From assembly GCA_018882725.1 (NCBI GenBank), contig VERK01000127.1, positions 1 through 6,627 on the forward strand: a stretch of 6,627 nucleotides of DNA. The letters run 5' to 3'. The notes below the pieces were generated by a model. It saw nothing but the letters and a program-made list of their open reading frames with translations. It had not been told where the DNA came from and did not search any database. This document shows positions 1 through 5,104 of the stretch, piece after piece; the stretch's first letter is position 1, and each line of letters begins with the position of its first letter. Origin of the DNA: Actinomycetota bacterium (GTDB lineage: Bacteria > Actinomycetota > Acidimicrobiia > Acidimicrobiales > Ilumatobacteraceae). A program made the translations under genes and the position numbers.

Positions 1-31
1 GGTGTGTAGGCCGGACCCTGATCGGTCATGG

Positions 32-105
32 CCACGACCGTAGTGGTGGGGTGTGCGGTGGCTGGGACAACACGGCCACCAGGCGTGATCGCCGTGCCAC
101 ACCCC
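32..105 (+). other. Inverted-repeat-rich leader, possible structured RNA
   Basis: This stretch before the first gene holds several nested inverted repeats. An outer 8-bp arm pair GGGGTGTG (48-55) / CACACCCC (98-105) encloses GGTGGC (57-62) / GCCACC (75-80) and GGCG (82-85) / CGCC (90-93), which would give a three-way junction. A further CCAC (32-35) / GTGG (43-46) hairpin lies just upstream. I do not recognise a known riboswitch. Chance pairing is common in GC-rich DNA, and the region is also an open frame continuous with the downstream gene, so it might be coding if that gene starts at GTG 51. I see no other gene in positions 1-125. Confidence 0.25.
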
Positions 106-125
106 CTTGGCAGGCTCGACTCTCC

Positions 126-488
126 ATGAAAGCCACCGACACGTTTCCGGCGACGACCCCGGCCACCACACTCGATTTCGCTCAGGTGGCCCGTGTTCTT
201 GCTCAAGCCACCGCGGTTCGCGGGTTGGTCATCCCCGGATTCCGTTGTCCGCCACGTCTGGTGGGTGTCGATCGTTCGTTGCGGCGAATCGGTGACTCGG
301 TCACTGTTGCCGTTCGACTCTCCGGGCGTCCGCTCGTTGCCGTGGTGGCCGACATGATCGACGGCGTCGTCGTGGCCAATCGCCTCACACCGCCGCTGGC
401 CGATCGTCTGCGCCGCGAATTGTGGGACGTGGTGCACTCACTGGTCGTTCCCGTCGCACCACGTTCGTCGGCTCGTCGCGTGGCCTGA
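126..488 (+). CDS. Small hypothetical protein (120 aa), no recognised family
   Basis: I do not recognise this protein. With the ATG at 126 it is 120 residues. It has a Thr/Pro/Ala-rich start (1-15), an Ala-rich probable helix (18-31), a basic segment with GFRCPPR (38-44) and DRSLRR (49-54), a hydrophobic beta-like core (58-86: VTVAVRL, LVAVVADMIDGVVVANRL), a charged helix (91-105) and a basic tail. It has no signal peptide or clear membrane segment. Codon use is GC-rich at third positions like its neighbours, which supports real coding. The frame is open back to position 3 with a GTG at 51. I prefer 126 because the upstream translation is Arg-rich and low in structure and overlaps strong inverted repeats. 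No Shine-Dalgarno is visible at either start. The stop lies 20 bases before tRNA-Leu, so the two may be co-transcribed. Confidence 0.6.
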   Translation: MKATDTFPATTPATTLDFAQVARVLAQATAVRGLVIPGFRCPPRLVGVDRSLRRIGDSVTVAVRLSGRPLVAVVADMIDGVVVANRLTPPLADRLRRELWDVVHSLVVPVAPRSSARRVA

Positions 489-508
489 GTCCGTAGCCTG
501 CACTCGTC

Positions 509-594
509 GCCCGGGTGGCGGAATTGGCAGACGCGGGGGGCTTAAACCCCCCTGGCTCTCACGAGTCGTGTGGGTTCGAGCCCCACCCCGGGCA
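509..594 (+). tRNA. tRNA-Leu (anticodon UAA)
   Basis: This is a complete type II tRNA. The acceptor stem is GCCCGGG (509-515) paired with CCCGGGC (587-593), with discriminator A594 and no encoded CCA. The D arm is GCG (518-520) / CGC (532-534). The anticodon stem is GGGGG (536-540) / CCCCC (548-552), with loop CTTAAAC and anticodon TAA at 543-545. The long variable arm is GGCTC (554-558) / GAGTC (563-567) with a 4-nt loop. The T arm is GTGGG (570-574) / CCCAC (582-586) with loop TTCGAGC. The anticodon reads UUA (and possibly UUG by wobble). In high-GC actinobacteria this is the bldA-type tRNA for the rarest leucine codon. It lies 20 bases after the upstream gene and 9 bases from the stop codon of the convergent iron operon. 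Confidence 0.97.
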
Positions 595-603
595 CACGAA
601 TTG

Positions 604-1602
604 TCAGTCGTCGACTGCCACGCAATGGAGTCGGTCGGTCACAACGGTTGCGGTGCACGCATCACCCATACTCAAACCCCCCGCGGTCGGTCCGTCGGCC
701 ACCACGGTCGATCCGTCCGTGCGACGAACCGTGTATCGCCGAGTCGCGCCGGCGAACTCACACGACACGACACGGTCGTCGCCACCCGCGGTCAGGGTCA
801 CGTGATGCGGTCGCACGACGGCGAGTGATCCGTCAGCGACCGGTACGAACGACGCAACACCCACGAACCCGGCCACGAAACGATTGCTCGGGCGGTCGTA
901 CACGACTTCGGGGGTGTCGACCTGCTGCAACCGGCCGTCTCGCATCACTGCGACTCGATCGCCCAGGGTCAGGGCCTCGTGCCGATCGTGTGTCACCAGA
1001 ATCGACGGTGTGTGGGTGCTACGCAGCACCTCGGCCACCTGCTGACGCAGGTCGTCACGCAACACCTCGTCGAGGCTCGCGAAGGGTTCGTCGAGCAGCA
1101 TCAATCGCGGTTCGGGCGCCAGGGCGCGGGCGAGCGCGACGCGCTGCTGTTCTCCACCCGACAATTGGTGCGGAAAGCGACGAGCCACTCCGCTCAGCTG
1201 CACGAGTTCGAGCATCGCTTCCACGCGTGACGTGCGATCGGAGCGAGAGAGATGCTTGAGGCCGAAAGCGATGTTCTGGTCGACACGCAAGTGGCCGAAG
1301 AGCGAACCCTCCTGGAAGACCACGCCGATGTGACGCCGTTCGGGAGGTGTCGAGGTGATGTCGTGATCGTCGACGAAGACTCGACCGGCATCGTTCGGCT
1401 CGAGGCCGGCGATCATGCGCAGCAGAGTCGACTTGCCGCAACCACTCGGACCAACCAGGGTGATCAGTTCGCCCCGCGAGAGCGTGAAACTCACGTCGTC
1501 GACGATGCGTCGGGTTCCCAACGATTTCGACAGCCCTTCGACACGCAATGCGACGTGATCGTTGACGTGATCGTTGACGCGATCGGTGACGGGCGAATTC
1601 AC
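604..1602 (-). CDS. fbpC: Fe3+ ABC transporter ATP-binding protein (FbpC/PotA-type)
   Basis: This cytoplasmic ATPase should power ferric-iron import with the two genes upstream. It is 332 aa from the GTG at 1602. Visible motifs are Walker A GPSGCGKST (51-59), Q-loop Q97 in VFQEGSLFGHL, signature LSGGEQQR (147-154), Walker B LMLLDEP (167-173) with catalytic E172, D-loop SLDE (176-179) and the switch histidine in VTHD (H205). About 90 residues follow the nucleotide-binding domain and resemble the TOBE-like regulatory domain of FbpC/CysA/PotA-type ATPases. The open frame runs far upstream (to 2241) through the permease gene; that part is shadow. GTG 1602 is chosen because it overlaps the permease TGA by four bases (GTGA) and has GAGG seven bases upstream. 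The first 16 residues carry a short degenerate repeat (V-N/T-D-H/R). Substrate is inferred from the neighbouring binding protein; sequence alone would also allow another MOI-type substrate. Confidence 0.92.
   Translation of the reverse strand: MNSPVTDRVNDHVNDHVALRVEGLSKSLGTRRIVDDVSFTLSRGELITLVGPSGCGKSTLLRMIAGLEPNDAGRVFVDDHDITSTPPERRHIGVVFQEGSLFGHLRVDQNIAFGLKHLSRSDRTSRVEAMLELVQLSGVARRFPHQLSGGEQQRVALARALAPEPRLMLLDEPFASLDEVLRDDLRQQVAEVLRSTHTPSILVTHDRHEALTLGDRVAVMRDGRLQQVDTPEVVYDRPSNRFVAGFVGVASFVPVADGSLAVVRPHHVTLTAGGDDRVVSCEFAGATRRYTVRRTDGSTVVADGPTAGGLSMGDACTATVVTDRLHCVAVDD
1555..1590. repeat. Three tandem 12-bp repeats inside the fbpC start region
   Basis: The unit GTGATCGTTGAC occurs at 1555-1566 and 1567-1578, identical, followed by GCGATCGGTGAC at 1579-1590 with two changes. 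Twelve bases is a multiple of three, so copy-number change would keep the reading frame. On the minus strand it encodes V-[NT]-D-[HR] three times, within residues 5-16 of the ATPase and before the ABC domain begins at about residue 17. Confidence 0.85.
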
Positions 1603-3191
1603 GATGCGACCTCGGCCCCGCGATCGAGAGCGGCCAGAAGTGCTCCTACTGCGAGCATTCCCACCGCCACCATGACGAGTGAGGGTACGGCGGCCTGCTC
1701 CCAGAGACTTTCGGACGTGGCTTGCCAGACCCACACCGAGAGCGAGTCGAACCCGAAGGGCCGCAGCAGAAGAGTGATGGGCAGTTCCTTCATGAGATCG
1801 ACGGTCAGCAACGCCGTGGCCGCGACGACCGACGTGCGCGCGGCCGGCAGTTCGACCGACCAGGCGACGCGACTCGCCCGAGCACCGAGTGTGCGCGCAC
1901 TCGCGACCGCCGACGGCGCAACTCGGTCGAGACCAGCGTCGATTCCCTGAAACGCCACGGCCATGAAGCGGGTGGACAGAGCGAACACCAAACCGGCAAA
2001 CGAACCGACGAGCACCACTCCGTTCGGGACGAGGCCGATGCGGTCGAACGCGGCCAGGGTGATGAGAGCACCGACGGCAACCACTGGGCCGGGCATCGCG
2101 TAGCCGAGCGAAGCCAAGCGTGAGAGCAGGCGGCCGAGTGAACCGCGTCGTCGAGCGAGAAGAGCGATCGTGATGCCGCCACCCACGCACACCACGCAGG
2201 TTGCGATGACCAGCGTGAGACTGCTCGACGTGTGATGCCACACTCCACCGGCCACGGTCTGTGCGTTACCGGAGCGGCGCGCGTCGAGCGCCCAATCGGT
2301 CAGACGAACGATCGGCACGGCGACGGCCACGGCGATGACCGCGACGCAGAGGCCGACGATGCCGAATCGAGTTCCGCGTCGCAGCACGATCGGCGACGAC
2401 GGCCGCTCACTTGGTCGAGTGGAGAAACGAGCGCCTCGGCGCAGGCCTCGCTCGAGTGCGATGAGCGTGGCCGCCGACACGACGAGCAGACAGGCCAATT
2501 CGGCGGCGGCACCGCGATCGCCGGTGCCGAACCACACCCGCATCACTCCGTCGGCGACCGTGCTCACGTTGAAGAGCCGGACCGTGCCGATGTCGGTGAG
2601 CACTTCCATCAAGACGAGTGCGCTACCGGCAGCGAGCGCCGGTCGGGCCATGGGGAGCGCCACTCGAAAGAACGCACGCGTGGGTCCGACGCCGAGGGTC
2701 CGAGCCGCATCACGGGCATCAGCACCCTGCGCCTTGAACGACGCGCGCGCGAACAAGAACACGTACGGATACAAAGTGACGACGAGGGCGGCCGCGCATA
2801 GCCAGATACTGCGAACTCCGCGAGCACCGAGTGGACCCGACAACGTGTCGAGCCACACGAATCCCGCGACGTAGCCGGGCACGGCCAGGGGAGTCACGAG
2901 GAGCCAGGTGATCACTCGCCGGGCGGGAAAGTCGTACGCCGTGACGAGCCAAGCCAGGCCGGTTCCGAGAACGAGCGAACCCCCCACCACCGTGAGCGCG
3001 AGCGTGATGGTGTCGCGAATCATTCCGGGCAGACGAGTCGCCCACAGTTCCGACCACATCGACTCGGTGGGGTCGACGATGGAGGAAACGACGACGATGA
3101 CGGGCGATGCAACCAATGCTGTGAGCGCAACGAACGTGGCCCAGCCGGGCAGCGACCGTCGTGTCGCGATGGACGGAAGAGTTACGGTCAC
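1599..3191 (-). CDS. fbpB: Fe3+ ABC transporter permease, fused two-domain (FbpB-type)
   Basis: This inner-membrane permease should form the whole iron channel, because it joins two binding-protein-dependent permease domains in one 530-aa chain. About 12 hydrophobic segments are visible, near 17-40, 60-84, 92-115, 127-148, 183-203, 228-246, 277-297, 322-346, 359-383, 390-413, 452-475 and 501-522. Each half has a cytoplasmic EAA-type loop that docks on the ATPase: DAARTLG...LP (161-180) and ASARTLG...LP (430-449). The stretch KELPITLLLRPFGFD (468-482) is typical of FbpB/AfuB proteins. A longer frame reaches 3377, but that overlaps the binding-protein gene and is Arg-rich non-membrane sequence. 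GTG 3191 is chosen because it overlaps the upstream TGA by four bases (GTGA). No Shine-Dalgarno is obvious, so translation is probably coupled. Fused ThiP-type permeases are an alternative family; the neighbouring binding protein favours iron. Confidence 0.93.
   Translation of the reverse strand: MTVTLPSIATRRSLPGWATFVALTALVASPVIVVVSSIVDPTESMWSELWATRLPGMIRDTITLALTVVGGSLVLGTGLAWLVTAYDFPARRVITWLLVTPLAVPGYVAGFVWLDTLSGPLGARGVRSIWLCAAALVVTLYPYVFLFARASFKAQGADARDAARTLGVGPTRAFFRVALPMARPALAAGSALVLMEVLTDIGTVRLFNVSTVADGVMRVWFGTGDRGAAAELACLLVVSAATLIALERGLRRGARFSTRPSERPSSPIVLRRGTRFGIVGLCVAVIAVAVAVPIVRLTDWALDARRSGNAQTVAGGVWHHTSSSLTLVIATCVVCVGGGITIALLARRRGSLGRLLSRLASLGYAMPGPVVAVGALITLAAFDRIGLVPNGVVLVGSFAGLVFALSTRFMAVAFQGIDAGLDRVAPSAVASARTLGARASRVAWSVELPAARTSVVAATALLTVDLMKELPITLLLRPFGFDSLSVWVWQATSESLWEQAAVPSLVMVAVGMLAVGALLAALDRGAEVAS
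1610..1613 (-). promoter_or_regulatory. Ribosome binding site supporting the GTG start of fbpC
   Basis: On the minus strand GAGG lies seven bases before the GTG at 1602, inside the last codons of the permease gene. Together with the four-base stop/start overlap it supports that start over the much longer open frame upstream. Translation is probably coupled to the permease. Confidence 0.5.
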
Positions 3192-4204
3192 TCGTAGCCC
3201 GCAGCCGACAACACCTCGACGGCTCGGGGATTGAGACGACCCAGTTCGCGAACGGCCGCCAGATCGGCGACGAAGCCACCGAACGCCGTGAGGGCCGAGG
3301 CCGGCGCCACGTTCGGGTCGGCGGGGTATTCGAAGTTGGCGTCGCTGAACGTCGACTGACCCGTGGTGGCGAGCCATTCGAGAAGGCGGATCGCCGCCTC
3401 GCGGTTGGGTGACGACGTGGTGATGCCGGCCGCACTCACGTTGAGATGCGCACCAGTGGAATCTTGTTCGGGCCAGCTGATCGCCACCGGGAAGCTGGGA
3501 TCTTCGGCGAGCAAGCGCGGCAAGTAGTAGGTGTTGGCGAGGGCGACGTCACAGTCACCGGCGGCGATCGCCTTCAAGATGTCGGTGTCGGAGTTGATGT
3601 AGAGCGGATCGTTGGCCACCCACGACTCGACCACACGGAGGGCCTCGTCTTCGCCGAGGTGGAGAATGAGTGAGGCGACGAGTGATTGCGTGTACGGGTG
3701 AGTACTCGGTCGTAAGCACAATCTTCCCGACCACTCGGCGTCTCCGAGTGCGGCATACGTGGTCGGCGGTTCGGTGACGCGCTCCGTCGAGTACATGATC
3801 ACGCGCAGGCGACGACTCAATGCGAACCATGTGTTGTCGGCTGATCGCAACTCACTCGGGATCGCTGCCGTGAGTGCTTCACTGTCGACTGACGCCAGAA
3901 GTCCGGCTGCTGCGGCCAGTTCGATGTTGGCCGCATCGGCCGTCATCACGAGATCGGCCGGTGTGTTGTCACCTTCGGCGAGCAATCGCTCGCGAAGTTC
4001 GGGGTCGGAGCCCGTCGTGAATCGAACCTCGATGCCAGTGGCGGCGGTGAATTCGTCGAAGACTCCTTCGATGCCGTAGTGACGACCGGTGTACACGGTG
4101 ACGCTGGCGCCGTCGTTCTTGCTATCGCCGCCGCAGGCAGCGGCAAGGGCTGCCAGGACCACCGCGATGGTGAAGCCGAATCGGGTTCGACGGGGCGACC
4201 GCAT
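3188..4204 (-). CDS. fbpA: Fe3+ ABC transporter substrate-binding lipoprotein (FutA/FbpA-type)
   Basis: This extracytoplasmic, probably lipid-anchored protein captures ferric iron and delivers it to the permease. It is 338 aa from ATG 4204. Basic residues and a hydrophobic stretch (8-23) end in LAAAC with Cys24, followed by Gly/Asp/Ser, as in lipoprotein signals, although the -3 residue is Ala rather than the more usual Leu. The mature part starts with VTVYTGRHY (35-43). Compared from memory with cyanobacterial FutA, the iron-ligand positions are kept: H42 and Y43 in RHY, Y171 in THPYTQSLVAS, and Y226-Y227 in LANTYY. The HLNVSAAG segment and the C-terminal FEYPADP also fit. The frame extends to ATG 4243, but those 13 residues precede a good signal peptide, and the promoter predicts an mRNA starting at about 4204, so the shorter form is preferred. 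No Shine-Dalgarno precedes it. Codon 164 is TTA, the only TTA codon seen in any gene of this window. Confidence 0.93.
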   Translation of the reverse strand: MRSPRRTRFGFTIAVVLAALAAACGGDSKNDGASVTVYTGRHYGIEGVFDEFTAATGIEVRFTTGSDPELRERLLAEGDNTPADLVMTADAANIELAAAAGLLASVDSEALTAAIPSELRSADNTWFALSRRLRVIMYSTERVTEPPTTYAALGDAEWSGRLCLRPSTHPYTQSLVASLILHLGEDEALRVVESWVANDPLYINSDTDILKAIAAGDCDVALANTYYLPRLLAEDPSFPVAISWPEQDSTGAHLNVSAAGITTSSPNREAAIRLLEWLATTGQSTFSDANFEYPADPNVAPASALTAFGGFVADLAAVRELGRLNPRAVEVLSAAGYE

Positions 4205-4210
4205 TCCGAC

Positions 4211-4239
4211 ATTGTGCCAGGAGGTGTTAGGTATGCCAA
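4211..4239 (-). promoter_or_regulatory. Predicted promoter of the iron operon (leaderless)
   Basis: Reading the minus strand, a -35-like TTGGCA (4239-4234; 5 of 6 to TTGACA) is separated by exactly 17 bases from a -10-like CACAAT (4216-4211; 4 of 6 to TATAAT). Six bases lie between the -10 and ATG 4204, so transcription would begin at or next to the start codon and give a leaderless mRNA, common in actinobacteria. The lack of any Shine-Dalgarno on that strand agrees. The prediction rests on a single consensus match. Confidence 0.5.
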
Positions 4240-4250
4240 ACAAGTCCTGG
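4217..4250. repeat. Inverted repeat CCAGGA / TCCTGG around the iron-operon promoter
   Basis: Perfect 6-bp arms CCAGGA (4217-4222) and TCCTGG (4245-4250) are separated by 22 bases that hold the -35 and most of the candidate iron box. As RNA from the upstream gene this is a weak stem with a large loop and no U-run, so it is a poor terminator. A DNA operator or chance are alternatives. Confidence 0.3.
4227..4245. promoter_or_regulatory. Candidate DtxR/IdeR-type iron box
   Basis: The 19 bases TTAGGTATGCCAAACAAGT can be laid on the actinobacterial iron-box consensus TWAGGTWAGSCTWACCTWA. The left half TTAGGT is exact and the centre (GCC, then AAC) agrees; I count about 15 of 19 positions when W and S are allowed, with mismatches mainly in the right arm. 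The site covers the predicted -35 of a ferric-iron transporter operon, which is where an iron-dependent repressor would act. The right half is weak, so this may be a chance match. Confidence 0.4.
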
Positions 4251-4279
4251 TGGGAGTGGCAAACGACCGATTGGCGAGG

Positions 4280-5104
4280 TCAGGCCGGTGGCAAGGCGGC
4301 CCGGAACCGAGCCAGTTCGTCGGGCTTGATCGGTACCAGGTGCTGGGGTTCCGGGAATGCCCCCGATTCGACATCGGCGCGGAACTCGGAGAAGGCCGCG
4401 ATGCGTTCACGCTGCAGTCGCGCGTGCTCGGCCGCGAAGTCGCGGTACACCTTGGCGTGTCGCGGCAGGTGAGCGATCCCCGACAGCTCTTGATTGGTCG
4501 GGTCGCCGAGGATGTCCATCGCGAACAAGTACTGCGCGTCGCAGCCGGCACCCGAACCCATCGACCACAACGACAGACGCTTCAGCCGTCGACTGATCTC
4601 GGTGGCCACTTCGGGCGGAACGACTTCGATTTCGGCTGCGATAGCGCCAGCATTTTCGAGCGCGACACTTTCTTCGAAGAGTCTCAGCGCTTCGTCGGCT
4701 GTTTTGCCGACGGCTCGATAACCGCCGGTCCACGTGACCTTCGACGGCACGAGTCCGATGTGTCCGACCACCGGAACGAACTCTTTGGCCAAGTGCTCGA
4801 CGCGATCGAGGCTTCCCGAGCAGTAGATGCAATCGGCGCCGGCTTCGAGCATCTCGCCGGCCCAGCGCAGATGATCGTCGGCCGAGCCGGCTTGTTGGTG
4901 GCTGCGGCCAGTCAGGGTGAAGAGCGATGGCGCGACTTCGCGGTAGCGCGGATGGGTCACCAGTTCGGGCGGGGCCGACGCCAGGTCGATGCCCGCTGCT
5001 TCGGCGGCGGCCGCCTCGTCGATCGTGAAGATGCGCAGCATCGTGAGTTGCCGCTTTCCCTTGAGGGCGGCCAGGTCGGCAACGGTGAGGCGGCGGCGGG
5101 TCAT
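4280..5104 (-). CDS. Divergent PanB-family (3-methyl-2-oxobutanoate hydroxymethyltransferase-like) protein
   Basis: This 274-aa cytoplasmic protein belongs to the ketopantoate hydroxymethyltransferase family of (beta/alpha)8 barrels. PanB itself adds a hydroxymethyl group to 2-oxoisovalerate in pantothenate synthesis. The match is clear from about residue 80 on: AGADCIY (88-94), VPVVGHIGLVPSKV (110-123), GGYRAVGKTADEA (127-139), ALENAGA (148-154), IEVVPPEVA (159-167) with E160 at the place of the catalytic Glu181 of E. coli PanB, GSGAGCDAQ (183-191) and VESGAFP near the C-terminus. In the N-terminal third the family motifs VGDSLG, LADLPF and IEGG, which supply the metal ligands Asp45, Asp84 and Glu114, are not recognisable (IEGG becomes YCSGS), and the region is about 20 residues shorter. 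It may therefore catalyse another C-C bond reaction. Its ATG overlaps the acetoacetyl-CoA synthetase stop by four bases (ATGA), so the two are translated together; no Shine-Dalgarno is seen. Confidence 0.8.
   Translation of the reverse strand: MTRRRLTVADLAALKGKRQLTMLRIFTIDEAAAAEAAGIDLASAPPELVTHPRYREVAPSLFTLTGRSHQQAGSADDHLRWAGEMLEAGADCIYCSGSLDRVEHLAKEFVPVVGHIGLVPSKVTWTGGYRAVGKTADEALRLFEESVALENAGAIAAEIEVVPPEVATEISRRLKRLSLWSMGSGAGCDAQYLFAMDILGDPTNQELSGIAHLPRHAKVYRDFAAEHARLQRERIAAFSEFRADVESGAFPEPQHLVPIKPDELARFRAALPPA

Noticed and set aside
509..594. tRNA-Leu as an integration site for a mobile element
   Set aside because: No integrase, no second copy of the tRNA 3' end and no change in composition was seen in the window.
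605..617. Small hairpin CAGTC-GTC-GACTG at the end of fbpC as a terminator
   Set aside because: Only 5 bp, inside coding sequence, and no T-run on either strand.
570..1259. Plus-strand open frames starting in the tRNA and running antisense to fbpC
   Set aside because: Arg-rich translation without motifs, overlapping a certain tRNA and a certain ATPase gene.
1603..2241. N-terminal extension of the ATPase frame through the permease gene
   Set aside because: The added sequence is Arg/Ser-rich, lacks ABC features and is antisense-free shadow of the permease in another frame; the GTGA overlap at 1602 is the better start.
3192..3377. Longer start of the permease
   Set aside because: Would overlap the binding-protein gene by about 190 bases and add a basic non-membrane region; GTG 3191 matches the coupling pattern.
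4205..4243. Upstream ATG for the binding protein
   Set aside because: It adds 13 residues before a good lipoprotein signal and lies within the predicted promoter.
4220..4472. A plus-strand gene starting at ATG 4233 with GGAGGT upstream at 4220-4225
   Set aside because: The Shine-Dalgarno match and spacing are good, but the translation is Ser/Arg/Ala-rich without family features and runs antisense into the PanB-like gene; the same bases are better explained as promoter and operator of the iron operon.
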